Assembly: GCF_001310275.1 (NCBI RefSeq)
Contig: NZ_LGYZ01000121.1
Location: 124,001-188,000 of the forward strand
Length of the DNA: 64,000 nt
Reading direction: 5' to 3'
Origin: Nocardia arizonensis
GTDB lineage: Bacteria; Actinomycetota; Actinomycetes; Mycobacteriales; Mycobacteriaceae
Below are positions 1 through 8,775 of this stretch, one piece after another. Numbering within the stretch: the stretch's first letter is position 1; each line of letters opens with the position of its first letter. The notes under the pieces were generated by a model that did not search any database, was not told where the DNA came from, and saw only the letters and a program-made list of their open reading frames with translations. The translations under genes were made by a program, and so were the position numbers.

Positions 1-1
1 G

Positions 2-757
2 GACGCCTGCGGCGCGAGCGACGCCGATTCGGTCGCGGCGATCGTGGACCGCGCGGCCTCGGTCGGCGTGGGCACGGTGGTCACCGTCGCCGACGATCTG
101 GACGCGGCCCGGTGGGCGGTGCGCGCGGCGCACTGGGATTCGCGGGTGCACGCGGCCGTCGCGCTGCATCCCACCCGCGCGAACGCGCTGGACGACACCG
201 CGAAGGCGGAGTTGGAGCGGCTGGCGGCCGATCCGCGCGTTGTCGCGGTGGGCGAGACCGGCCTTGACTACTACTGGCCGGGAAAGCTGGAGGGTTGCGC
301 GGATATCGAGACCCAGATCGAGGGTTTCCGCTGGCATATCGATCTGGCCAAACGGGTCGGCAAACCGCTGATGATCCACAATCGCGAGGCCGACCACGAT
401 CTGCTCACGGTCCTGCTCGACGAGGGCGCGCCGTCGAAGGTGATCTTCCACTGCTTCTCCTCGGACACGAATATGGCGCTGTCCTGCGTGGCCGAGGGGT
501 ATGTGCTGAGCTTCTCCGGCACGGTCAGCTTCAAGAACGCGCACGAGCTGCGCGAGGCCGCCCAGGTGGTGCCCGACGAGCAGATCCTGGTGGAGACCGA
601 CGCGCCCTATCTGACCCCGCATCCGTTCCGCGGCGCGCCCAACGAGCCTTATTGCCTGCCGTATACCGTGCGCGCGCTCGCGCACCTGCGAGGCCAGGAC
701 CCGGCGGAACTCGCGCGGCTCACCACCGCCAATGCGCGACGGGTGTACGGAATCTGA
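2..757 (+). CDS. tatD: TatD family metal-dependent hydrolase/DNase (5'-partial)
   Basis: The frame is open from the window edge, so the N-terminus, including the family's HxH metal motif, lies outside. Visible TatD signatures are ETGLDYYW, the metal-ligand stretch HNREADHD, HCFSSD and ETDAPYL near the C-terminus. Family members are TIM-barrel metallohydrolases with 3'-5' DNase activity, implicated in repair and quality control. It is followed by rpfB and rsmA, the order seen in M. tuberculosis (tatD-rpfB-ksgA), which supports the call. The exact substrate is not known from sequence. Confidence 0.93.
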   Translation, partial: DACGASDADSVAAIVDRAASVGVGTVVTVADDLDAARWAVRAAHWDSRVHAAVALHPTRANALDDTAKAELERLAADPRVVAVGETGLDYYWPGKLEGCADIETQIEGFRWHIDLAKRVGKPLMIHNREADHDLLTVLLDEGAPSKVIFHCFSSDTNMALSCVAEGYVLSFSGTVSFKNAHELREAAQVVPDEQILVETDAPYLTPHPFRGAPNEPYCLPYTVRALAHLRGQDPAELARLTTANARRVYGI

Positions 758-929
758 CATTTGCCCCGGGTTCGATCGAGTGGAAACCGAGCTGCACAAA
801 ATGTGGGATAGATCACTCAATGGTGGCGTATTTGTGATTTACCTGCGATATCGAGATTCGATCGTGATACACGCTGCCGGGAGTTTCGGCGCACGGGTTG
901 TCGGGTAGCGGCCCCATCGTTATCGTACT

Positions 930-2066
930 GTGATCATGTCCCCCTTCGTGCGTATCAACCAGTCCCGATCGCCGCTGCTCTACGCGGCGGTCGCGGCGCT
1001 GCTGATGACGTTGATCGTGGGTGCGGCGATGGCCATCGTGAACCGCAAGACGGTCACGGTCGTGGTCGACGGTGAGAGATCGACCACGACCACCATGTCG
1101 CGCAATGTCGCCGGCGTGCTGCGCGCCGCCGGTTTCTACGTCACCGACCGCGATCTGGTGCTGCCCAAACCGGCCACCGCACTCGTCGACGGCGCCACCA
1201 TCGTGTTCAACCGGGCTCGCGAGATCACGCTGACCGTGGACGGCAAGCCCCAGAAGGTGTGGACCACCGGCATCACCGCGGGCGAGGCGCTCGAACAGCT
1301 GAAGGTCCCCGCCGACACCTTCGTCTCACCCGCGCGCGATCAGCGGATTCCCCTGGTGGGAGCGGCCCTGCACGTGTCCACCGCGCGCACCGTGCATCTG
1401 CTCGACGGCATCGGCAATGTCGTCGACGTCCGGCTGGCCGCGCCGACGGTCGGCGAGTTCCTGAAGGTCGCGGGCATTCCGCTCATCGAGCAGGACACCG
1501 TCGAACCCGGTCCTGACACGCCGCTCACCGACGGTGTCAAAGTGGTGGTCACCCGCAAGCGGGTCGAGAAGCGCGTGGAGACGATGCCGCTCGACCCGCC
1601 GGAGAACGTCATCGAGGACGTCACCATGAATATGAGCCGCAGCGTGGTGGAGAGTCCGGGATCGCCCGGCGTCCAGGACGTCACCTTCGCGGTCACCATG
1701 CTCAACGGCCGGGAGATCGCCCGCGAGCCGATCGCGAACACGGTCACCACCCCCGCGCAGCCGAAGACGATCCGCAAGGGCGCCAAGCCCGGCACCGAGG
1801 TGCCCCCGGTGCGCGACGGCGCGATCTGGGACGCGCTGGCCCGCTGCGAGTCCACCGGCAACTGGGCGATCAACACCGGCAACGGCTACTACGGCGGCAT
1901 CCAGTTCGACCAAAGCACCTGGGAGCGCCAGGGCGGACTGCGCTACGCCCCGCGCGCCGATCTGGCGACCCGCGAGGAGCAGATCGCCATCGCCGAGGTC
2001 ACCCGGGCCCGTCAGGGTTGGGGTGCGTGGCCCGCGTGCACCGCGAGGCTCGGTATCGGCGGCTGA
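930..2066 (+). CDS. rpfB: Resuscitation-promoting factor RpfB
   Basis: Secreted or membrane-anchored muralytic enzyme that cleaves peptidoglycan and promotes regrowth of dormant cells. The 378-residue product starts with a short N-terminal membrane anchor (about residues 14-36). Three DUF348 repeats follow (about 40-210), then a G5 domain (about 212-285). A C-terminal Rpf/transglycosylase-like domain begins near residue 298, with the likely catalytic Glu at 307 in the motif ARCESTGNW, and has two further Cys. Length and domain order match mycobacterial RpfB. The start is GTG at 930; an ATG two codons later (936) is an alternative. rsmA follows after 30 bases, suggesting co-transcription. Confidence 0.96.
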   Translation: MIMSPFVRINQSRSPLLYAAVAALLMTLIVGAAMAIVNRKTVTVVVDGERSTTTTMSRNVAGVLRAAGFYVTDRDLVLPKPATALVDGATIVFNRAREITLTVDGKPQKVWTTGITAGEALEQLKVPADTFVSPARDQRIPLVGAALHVSTARTVHLLDGIGNVVDVRLAAPTVGEFLKVAGIPLIEQDTVEPGPDTPLTDGVKVVVTRKRVEKRVETMPLDPPENVIEDVTMNMSRSVVESPGSPGVQDVTFAVTMLNGREIAREPIANTVTTPAQPKTIRKGAKPGTEVPPVRDGAIWDALARCESTGNWAINTGNGYYGGIQFDQSTWERQGGLRYAPRADLATREEQIAIAEVTRARQGWGAWPACTARLGIGG

Positions 2067-2096
2067 CCGGCACGTCCTGCTTGGTAGGTTCTTCCG

Positions 2097-2978
2097 GTGT
2101 CCGAACCCGATACCGCCGCCAGGGGTGACGCCGCACTGCTCGGTCCCGCCGAGGTGCGGACATTGGCCGAACGGTTCGGCATCCGGCCGACCAAACAGCT
2201 CGGACAGAATTTCGTTCACGATGCCAATACGGTGCGCCGCATCGTCGCCGCGGCGGGTGTCGGCCGCGCCGATACGGTGCTCGAGGTCGGCCCCGGACTC
2301 GGATCGCTGACCCTCGCGCTGCTGGACGTGGTCGACTCGGTGGTAGCCGTGGAGATCGACCCGGTGCTGGCGCGCCACCTACCGGTCACCGTCGCCGACC
2401 GCGCGCCGGACCTGGCCGACCGGCTGCGTGTGGTCGAGGCGGACGCGCTGCGGGTCAGCGGATCCGAACTGCCCGCGACGCCGACCGCGCTGGTCGCGAA
2501 TCTGCCCTACAACGTGGCGGTCCCGGTGCTGTTGCACCTGCTCGCCGAAATCCCATCGCTGAGAACCTCATTGGTGATGGTGCAGGCCGAGGTCGCCGAT
2601 CGCCTTGCCGCCGAACCGGGTAGCCGCGTGTACGGGGTGCCGAGCGTCAAAGCGGGCTTCTTCGGCACGGTGCGCCGGGCGGGCGCGGTAGGCACTCAGG
2701 TGTTCTGGCCGGTGCCGCGGGTGGAATCCGGTTTGGTCCGTGTCGAGCGGTACGAGCGCGCGCCTTGGCCGACCGACGACGTGCACCGGCGTCGGGTGTT
2801 CGAGGTGGTCGACGCCGCGTTCGCACAGCGCCGCAAGACCTTGCGCGCCGCGCTGGCGGGATGGGCGGGGTCCGCGGCGGAGGCCGAACGCCGACTCCTG
2901 GCCGCGGGTATAGATCCGACGGCTCGCGGTGAAACCCTTGATACCGCGGCGTTCGTCCGGCTGGCTGACATCGGCTGA
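2097..2978 (+). CDS. rsmA: 16S rRNA (adenine1518-N6/adenine1519-N6)-dimethyltransferase
   Basis: KsgA/RsmA dimethylates two adjacent adenosines in the 3'-terminal hairpin of 16S rRNA with S-adenosylmethionine, late in 30S assembly. The 293-residue protein has the typical LGQNFVHD start motif (about residues 36-43), the SAM-binding loop VLEVGPGLG (about 62-70) and the catalytic NLPYN motif (about 138-142). Length is normal. The start is GTG at 2097. It lies just downstream of rpfB, as in M. tuberculosis, but ispE does not follow directly here: about 2 kb with a lipoprotein and a copper chaperone intervenes. Confidence 0.97.
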   Translation: MSEPDTAARGDAALLGPAEVRTLAERFGIRPTKQLGQNFVHDANTVRRIVAAAGVGRADTVLEVGPGLGSLTLALLDVVDSVVAVEIDPVLARHLPVTVADRAPDLADRLRVVEADALRVSGSELPATPTALVANLPYNVAVPVLLHLLAEIPSLRTSLVMVQAEVADRLAAEPGSRVYGVPSVKAGFFGTVRRAGAVGTQVFWPVPRVESGLVRVERYERAPWPTDDVHRRRVFEVVDAAFAQRRKTLRAALAGWAGSAAEAERRLLAAGIDPTARGETLDTAAFVRLADIG

Positions 2979-3737
2979 GTTCCGCTCCGCCGGTCGCGGA
3001 AACGAAAGTCATTGCCGTCAGCGGATTTGCGGGACCGGTCGCCGGGACGCTAGTATCGGCGACCGCGCCTGCGCATCGGCGGACCGGGCCTCGGCGGCAA
3101 CCACGGGTGGTGCCGACCGGTAGCTGGAATGCCGATCCCGGCTGGGCGCCTCCACGAATCGGACCGGGCGGTTTCCCTTGTGGCACAGGGAATCCGCCTG
3201 TGAATCATGCTGGGGGTAACGGCGGCGCCACCGAAAGCCATTGTGAATAGTCACCTTTTTCTTTCGCCCCGGTGGTGTTCGCTTTCCCGCTGCCGCCCGC
3301 TGGGTCCATCGGCGTGCCCGGGGTCGGGTCTGGCGATGAAAGTGCAGGTCAGGCCGATGATCTCGGTGGGTGTTCGCGCCCGATCGGCGATTCGCCGGAC
3401 GGTGTCCGCCATATCTGTGATGCCGATCACCGCATGTGGATGAATCTGTGAATACTTCCACGGGTTGTGGACTCTCCTCTCGAGGGCGGAGTGGGCGACC
3501 GGCTCGGATGCGCCGGCCGTTGATCTTCGCTACAGTCGGCTCACCCGCGAGATCGACGCGGCCAGACCAATCGGGGGATTGATGCGAACCATCGGGAATT
3601 CCGAACAGCATGCGGCACCGGCGGGTTCCGACTCGGAGGCACGGTGATGGCGGTCCGGAGCCATTACAACCACTACGACCCGGACACATGGTGGAAGTGC
3701 CCGCCGCAATCGCCCCGGCCGCGTTGACGCTTCCCGG
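2979..3737. other. Intergenic stretch without a convincing gene
   Basis: About 760 bases between rsmA and a lipoprotein gene. Reading frames here have arginine/proline-rich, low-complexity translations typical of non-coding GC-rich DNA. A 27-codon frame (3644-3727, GTG start, containing an HYNHYDPD stretch) ends just before the lipoprotein gene, but nothing supports it beyond being open. The stretch is less biased in base use than its neighbours and may be decayed sequence. Confidence 0.5.
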
Positions 3738-3782
3738 ATGGCAACCACGGAATCCGACCGGTCCCGGTTGGGGCACCCCCTC

Positions 3783-4439
3783 ATGAGGCCCGGCGTGACG
3801 CTGGTGCGGCTACTCGGAACGGCATTGATGTGTTGTCTGGTCGTCGCGGGTTGCCAGACGACGACATCGCCATCGCGGGAAAAGGAACCGCCGTTCGAGC
3901 GACCACCCGCAGACTGCGGCGCCGTCGGCGCCGCAAGCAAACAGGCGGTGTCGGACTTCGCCGGAAATCTCTACGATCCGAAGATCGAGTTCCGTAGCGA
4001 GCGGCCGGTTGCGCCGGAGTCGGTCGAGTTTCTCACCTGCTACGGCGCTTACGTCGCCGACGAACGGCGACCGGCCGTGGACGGCAGCAGTCCTTCGGCC
4101 AGCACGGTGTTCATCACGATCGGGGTGTACAAGGGGGATACCTGGAGTGGCGTGGATCCCATCGAAGACGCGAAGCGTCTCTTCGTGAGCTATCGCGACG
4201 AGCATGCCGCACCGGTCGAGATCATCCATAATCTCGGAGACGAGGCATACGGTTCGAAGACGACCTCGGATACGGATGCCAGGGCCGAGGTCGACTTCCG
4301 TATCGAGAACGCGATCATGCGCGTGCGGCTGAACCACTCCAATGTCGGGAGTTCGGCACGGCTACAAGAATCGGATGTCGAAGCGAAGGCCTTGGCGCTC
4401 GCGCGGGCGCTCGCCGACAACGTCGACAGCTTCATGTAG
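3783..4439 (+). CDS. Putative lipoprotein of unknown function
   Basis: 218 residues from ATG 3783; an in-frame ATG at 3738 would add 15 hydrophilic residues ahead of the signal peptide and is less likely. The N-terminus is basic, then hydrophobic, and ends in a lipobox, VVAGC, so the protein is expected to be lipid-anchored outside the membrane. The mature part has two further Cys (in ADCGAV and LTCYGAY) that could form a disulfide. General architecture recalls small actinobacterial lipoproteins of the DUF3558 type, but I cannot assign a family. It stands alone between rsmA and a copper chaperone. Confidence 0.7.
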   Translation: MRPGVTLVRLLGTALMCCLVVAGCQTTTSPSREKEPPFERPPADCGAVGAASKQAVSDFAGNLYDPKIEFRSERPVAPESVEFLTCYGAYVADERRPAVDGSSPSASTVFITIGVYKGDTWSGVDPIEDAKRLFVSYRDEHAAPVEIIHNLGDEAYGSKTTSDTDARAEVDFRIENAIMRVRLNHSNVGSSARLQESDVEAKALALARALADNVDSFM

Positions 4440-4635
4440 CGGAGTACGTGCGCCAACGGCTTGCGGGACGGGTTACGAAATGTCGGTCGGTCGGTGACTG
4501 CCACGAATTCCGAGACCGTACATCTGCCGTCCGGCACGCTCGGCGTCCCGATCGGTCGGGGCGACCGACCATCGGGACGCCGATTCGGGCGCGACGCCGA
4601 GTGTGCCCGCAGCCGAGGCGCGGGACGGGCCGGCC

Positions 4636-4842
4636 TCACACGGCGACTTCGTAGCCCGCCTCGTCCACCGCGGCCGCGATATCGGCATCGACGAGCGGCG
4701 CCGTGCTGTCCACGCGGACCGCGCCGGTGGCCAGATCCACGTCGACCTCGGTCACCCCGTCGATGCGGCCGATCTCCTTCTTCACCGAACTGGCGCAGTG
4801 GCCGCAGGTCATTCCTTTGACGGTGTAGGTGGTGGTCACCAT
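4636..4842 (-). CDS. copZ: CopZ-like copper chaperone (heavy-metal-associated domain)
   Basis: 68 residues forming a single HMA domain. The metal-binding motif GMTCGHC sits at residues 9-15, and the hydrophobic core (VTEVDVDLATGAV) and C-terminal GYEV strand are as expected for the beta-alpha-beta ferredoxin-like fold. The family binds Cu(I) in the cytoplasm and hands it to P1B ATPases or sensors. An AAGGAG ribosome site precedes the start. No copper ATPase or csoR gene is adjacent, so this is an orphan chaperone. A strong CsoR-like palindrome lies about 56 bases upstream and probably makes it copper-inducible. Confidence 0.9.
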   Translation of the reverse strand: MVTTTYTVKGMTCGHCASSVKKEIGRIDGVTEVDVDLATGAVRVDSTAPLVDADIAAAVDEAGYEVAV

Positions 4843-4897
4843 CGTCGACTCCTTCGTTCGTGGATCTCATGCGCCCGGAGTTCGCCGGACACTTCAA

Positions 4898-4918
4898 ACA
4901 TACCCCTATGGGGTATGT
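4898..4918. promoter_or_regulatory. CsoR-type copper operator upstream of copZ
   Basis: A perfect 9-bp inverted repeat (ACATACCCC and GGGGTATGT) separated by three bases. The TACCCC...GGGGTA core is the pattern recognised by CsoR copper-sensing repressors. It lies upstream of the leftward copper chaperone gene. The link to CsoR is inferred from the motif and the neighbouring gene. Confidence 0.72.
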
Positions 4919-5022
4919 GTGGCAAGCGGTCGGGTGCGGCGTCGTAACGAATCGCGCCGAACAGGTGAATGGCGCATATCGGAGGGCGCGACTGTCGTAT
5001 CCACCGGTTAGGCTTGAGCATC

Positions 5023-5958
5023 GTGTTGTCAGTAGTGCCAAGTCCCGTCACCGTGCGCGCGCCGTCGAAGGTGAATCTGCACCTCGGAGTCGGCGATCTG
5101 CGCGCGGACGGCTACCACGATCTGACAACGGTATTCCAGGCGCTTTCGCTGTGCGACGACGTGCAGATTGCCCCGGCGAGCGCGCTGAGCGTCAAGGTCA
5201 GCGGCGAGGGCGCGGCCGAGGTCCCCACCGATCGCGCCAATCTGGTGTGGAAAGCGGCCGTGCGCCTGGCGCATCTGGCGGGCCGCGCGCCGCTGGTCGA
5301 GATCGCCATCGCCAAGGGCATCCCGGTGGCGGGCGGTATGGCGGGCGGCAGCGCCGACGCGGCCGCCGCGCTGGTCGGACTCAACGAGCTGTGGGATATC
5401 GGTCTCAACCGTGACGAGTTGGCCACGATCGCAGCGGAATTGGGCAGCGATGTGCCCTTCGCCCTGCACGGCGGCACGGCGCTCGGCACCGGACGCGGCG
5501 AGCGGCTGCTGCCGGTGCTGTCGCGCAATACCTTTCACTGGGTCCTCGCCCTGGCCAAAGGGGGACTGTCCACCCCGGCGGTCTTCGCCGAACTGGATCG
5601 GCTGCGCGAACACGGCGATCGGCCCCGGCTGGGCCAACCCCAGCGCCTCATGCAGGCGCTGGCCTCGGGCGACCCCAAACAGCTTGCCCCACTGCTCGGT
5701 AACGACATGCAGGCCGCGGCCCTGTCGCTGAAGCCGGAATTGCGCCGCACGCTGCGCGCGGGCGTCGGGGCGGGCGCGCTCGCCGGACTCGTCTCCGGGT
5801 CGGGACCAACCTGCGCCTTCCTCTGCGAGAGCGAGGAATCGGCCATCGCGGTCGCGGCCGAGCTGGCGGGCGCGGGCGTGGCGCGCAGCGTACGCACCGC
5901 GAGCGGTCCGGTGCCCGGCGCGCGCATCATCGGCGGCGAGGCCCAGGCCAAGCGCTGA
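5023..5958 (+). CDS. ispE: 4-diphosphocytidyl-2-C-methyl-D-erythritol kinase
   Basis: IspE phosphorylates CDP-methylerythritol with ATP in the MEP pathway to isoprenoid precursors. The 311-residue protein from GTG 5023 has the N-terminal signature APSKVNLHL...RADGYHDL, the GHMP ATP-binding loop PVAGGMAGGSADAAAAL (about 102-118) and a C-terminal GLVSGSGPTCAFL motif. An upstream start at 4969 would add 18 residues without family support. The gene belongs to the rpfB-rsmA-ispE group of M. tuberculosis but is separated here by an insertion. Confidence 0.96.
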   Translation: MLSVVPSPVTVRAPSKVNLHLGVGDLRADGYHDLTTVFQALSLCDDVQIAPASALSVKVSGEGAAEVPTDRANLVWKAAVRLAHLAGRAPLVEIAIAKGIPVAGGMAGGSADAAAALVGLNELWDIGLNRDELATIAAELGSDVPFALHGGTALGTGRGERLLPVLSRNTFHWVLALAKGGLSTPAVFAELDRLREHGDRPRLGQPQRLMQALASGDPKQLAPLLGNDMQAAALSLKPELRRTLRAGVGAGALAGLVSGSGPTCAFLCESEESAIAVAAELAGAGVARSVRTASGPVPGARIIGGEAQAKR

Positions 5959-6047
5959 ATCGCGGGTCCGGCGGGCGCGTTAGGCTTGCTCGGGCAAGCA
6001 CCGCGCTGTCCGCGCAATCTGTGCCTGCGCGACCCTCGGAAGGATCC

Positions 6048-7847
6048 ATGTCCAACCTGATCAACCTCGAACAGGTCTCCAAGAGCTTCGGCGTCAGACC
6101 GCTGCTCGACACCGTTTCACTCGGCGTGCACGCGGGTGAGCGGATCGGTGTAGTCGGCCTCAACGGCGGCGGCAAGACCACGTTGCTCGAGGTGCTGACC
6201 GGACTCGAGGAACCCGATTCGGGTCGGGTGAGCCGGGTCGGCGGATTGCGGATGGCCGTGGTGACCCAGCGCGGCGTCCTGCCCGCGGGCGCGACCGTCG
6301 GCGCGGTGGTGCTGGCCGGATTGGCCGAGGAGCGGCCGGACCTGGCCGAACACGAGTGGGCATCCGATCCGCGCATTCGGTCGGTGCTCGAGGGCATCGG
6401 CATCGAGGGCCTGGGCATGGATACCTCGGTGGACAATCTCTCCGGCGGTGAACGGCGTCGCGTCGCCCTGGCCGCGGCGCTGGTGCGCGAACTCGATCTG
6501 CTGGTGCTCGACGAGCCGACCAACCACCTCGACGTCGAGGGCGTGCAGTGGCTGGCCCGGCATCTGCTCGGCAGGCGCAGCGCGCTGGTGGTCGTCACCC
6601 ACGATCGCTGGTTCCTCGACACCGTCGCCACCGACACCTGGGAGGTCGTTGGCGGCAAGGTCGAGAGTTACGAGGGCGGATACGGCGACTGGATCTTCGC
6701 CCGTGCCGAACGCGCCCGTCAGGCCGACGCCACCGAGGCGCGCCGCCAGAATCTGGCCCGCAAGGAACTGGCCTGGCTGCGGCGCGGCGCGCGGGCGCGC
6801 ACGTCCAAGCCGCGCTACCGCGTCGAGGCCGCCGAGGCGCTGATCGCCGATGTGCCGCCGCCGCGCGACAGCGTGTCACTGGCGGCTTTCGCCCGCAAGC
6901 GGCTCGGTCGCGTGGTGGTCGAACTCGAGGACGTCACCCTCACCACACCCGACGGCCGGGAGTTGGTCCGCGACCTGACCTGGCGACTCGCGCCCGGCGA
7001 GCGGGTCGGCCTCGTCGGTGTGAACGGTTCGGGCAAGACGACGCTGTTGCGCGCGCTGGCGGGCGACGCGCCGCTCGCGGCGGGCAAGCGAATCCAGGGA
7101 CAGACGGTGCGGATCGGCTGGCTGCGTCAGGAACTCGACGATCTGCCCACCGATATGCGCGTGCTCGAGGCCGTTCAGCAGGTAGCGCAGCGAATAATGT
7201 TGGGCGACAAGGAGATATCGGCTGGTCAGTTGGCCGAGCGGCTCGGGTTCACCCCGGCGCGCCAGCGCACCCCGGTCGGCGACTTGTCCGGCGGCGAGCG
7301 CCGCCGCCTGCAACTGACCCGCATCCTCATGGCGGAACCGAATGTGCTGCTGCTCGACGAGCCGACCAACGACCTCGATATCGACACCCTCCAGCAGTTG
7401 GAGGATCTGCTCGACAATTGGGCGGGCACGCTGGTCGTCATCAGTCACGACCGCTATCTCATCGAGCGCATCGCCGATTCCACCTGGGCGCTGTTCGGCG
7501 ACGGCAAACTCACGAACCTGCCCGGCGGCATCGACGAGTACCTGACCAAACGCGCCGCCCAGACCGCCGCGCCCGCCACGAAACCCGTCGCGGCCAGGGC
7601 CGACGCCACCGAGTCCGCGGCGCCCGCCACCGACGCCGCCGCCTACCGCGCCGCGCGCAAGGAACTCGCCAAACTCGAGCGCGCCATCGACAAGCTCACC
7701 GAGCGCGAACAGAAATTGCACGCCGCGCTGGCCGATGCCGCCACCGATCCCGGCAAGCTCCTCACGCTCGGCGCGGAGCTCAAGCAGGTGCTCAGCGAGA
7801 AGGAGACGGCCGAGGAACGCTGGATGGAACTCGCCGAAGGGGCCTGA
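6048..7847 (+). CDS. ABC-F family ATP-binding cassette protein
   Basis: 599 residues with two nucleotide-binding domains in one chain and no membrane segments, the hallmark of ABC-F proteins that act on the ribosome. Domain 1 has the Walker A GLNGGGKTT (about 39-47), signature LSGGERRRV (about 131) and Walker B LLVLDEPTNHLD. Domain 2 repeats these as GVNGSGKTT, LSGGERRRL and LLLDEPTNDLD. A charged linker joins them. After an Ala-rich spacer the C-terminus (about 532-598) is a coiled coil of the Uup type. The start is ATG 6048, preceded by GGAAGGA. It resembles housekeeping ABC-F factors more than antibiotic-resistance ones, but this cannot be settled by eye. Confidence 0.9.
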   Translation: MSNLINLEQVSKSFGVRPLLDTVSLGVHAGERIGVVGLNGGGKTTLLEVLTGLEEPDSGRVSRVGGLRMAVVTQRGVLPAGATVGAVVLAGLAEERPDLAEHEWASDPRIRSVLEGIGIEGLGMDTSVDNLSGGERRRVALAAALVRELDLLVLDEPTNHLDVEGVQWLARHLLGRRSALVVVTHDRWFLDTVATDTWEVVGGKVESYEGGYGDWIFARAERARQADATEARRQNLARKELAWLRRGARARTSKPRYRVEAAEALIADVPPPRDSVSLAAFARKRLGRVVVELEDVTLTTPDGRELVRDLTWRLAPGERVGLVGVNGSGKTTLLRALAGDAPLAAGKRIQGQTVRIGWLRQELDDLPTDMRVLEAVQQVAQRIMLGDKEISAGQLAERLGFTPARQRTPVGDLSGGERRRLQLTRILMAEPNVLLLDEPTNDLDIDTLQQLEDLLDNWAGTLVVISHDRYLIERIADSTWALFGDGKLTNLPGGIDEYLTKRAAQTAAPATKPVAARADATESAAPATDAAAYRAARKELAKLERAIDKLTEREQKLHAALADAATDPGKLLTLGAELKQVLSEKETAEERWMELAEGA

Positions 7848-7854
7848 GCGGTGC

Positions 7855-8775
7855 TCAGTGCGTGCCGGAGGCGCGGCCGTCCTGGACGACCACCGGCAGG
7901 CAGGTGCGCACGAAATCGGCGCCGAAATCGGTGAGCGCGATGCTGCGGTAGTACACCTTGGTGCCGAAGCCGGAGCGTTTGAGCACCTCGCGCACCGGTG
8001 ACTGGGCTTCGAGGATCTGATAGCGATTCGGATTCCCCACCGGTTCCCGGGTGAATTCGATCAGACCAAGCCTGCGCAGGTTCGGCAGGTACTGCGGAAC
8101 CCGGTTGGGAAAGCGCAGTCCGGCGTGTTCGCCGATGAGGTTGAGTCCTGAGACGACCCGTTCGGCCCCGAGTCCGCGCGGGCGCCCGGTTCGGATGTCG
8201 ATGGTGGGCTGGGCGCCGTCGAGGTGCAAGAAGCGCAGGATACGAGCTTCGTCGGGGGTCAGGTCGGCTAGCATGCGCGCGAAGGCGGGGTGGATGTCGT
8301 GTGCCTCGCCGTGCGGACTGGCCGACAGCCGCAGCAGCGCCGCGCCCTGTTCCCGTAGTGTCGGCACGCCGGCGGCGTCGGCAGACGTGCCCGCGGCGGG
8401 CAGACCGAGCGCGCGGCGCAACGCCTCCCGGAATTCGGCCTCGGCATCGGCGAGGACCGAACGGGTCGGCGCGCCCGCGATACTGCCGCGCAGCACGGCC
8501 GCGCTGACGCCGAAGGCGGTGTCGACGCTCCACACGGTCACCGCGCCCGCGGCCGTCACCGCGACCTTGGCGACCCCGGTGACGGCGCGCACGGTGTCCA
8601 ATGCGGTGGGCAGGCGCCGTCTGTCCACGGCCGCGGCGGAGCGGCGCGCGATGTCGTCGGCCGAGGGCCGCGGCTCGCCGGATTCATCCGCGTCGGCGTC
8701 GGTCGCCCGGGGCGAGGTCGTCACCTCGAAAGACCCGTCGGCCCCGCTGTCGCCGTCCGCATCCGTCACAGCCAT
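7855..8775 (-). CDS. Abi-alpha/DUF4393-like protein (paralogue 1)
   Basis: 306 residues from ATG 8775, which overlaps the stop of the upstream DUF445 gene by 10 bases, so the two are translationally coupled. A Gly/Ala/Val-rich, weakly hydrophobic stretch near residues 70-105 may associate with membranes. The C-terminal half has the block LTPDEARILRFL, then a YLPNLRRLGLIEF region and a C-terminal ALTDFGADFVRTC. These resemble the DUF4393 family that includes the lactococcal phage-abortive-infection protein Abi-alpha. A paralogue lies 1.7 kb away on the other strand. The defence role is an inference from the family name. Confidence 0.65.
   Translation of the reverse strand: MAVTDADGDSGADGSFEVTTSPRATDADADESGEPRPSADDIARRSAAAVDRRRLPTALDTVRAVTGVAKVAVTAAGAVTVWSVDTAFGVSAAVLRGSIAGAPTRSVLADAEAEFREALRRALGLPAAGTSADAAGVPTLREQGAALLRLSASPHGEAHDIHPAFARMLADLTPDEARILRFLHLDGAQPTIDIRTGRPRGLGAERVVSGLNLIGEHAGLRFPNRVPQYLPNLRRLGLIEFTREPVGNPNRYQILEAQSPVREVLKRSGFGTKVYYRSIALTDFGADFVRTCLPVVVQDGRASGTH

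Noticed and set aside
758..929. Possible riboswitch or regulatory leader upstream of rpfB
   Set aside because: Some rpf genes have structured leaders, but I saw no convincing conserved stem or terminator in these 172 bases.
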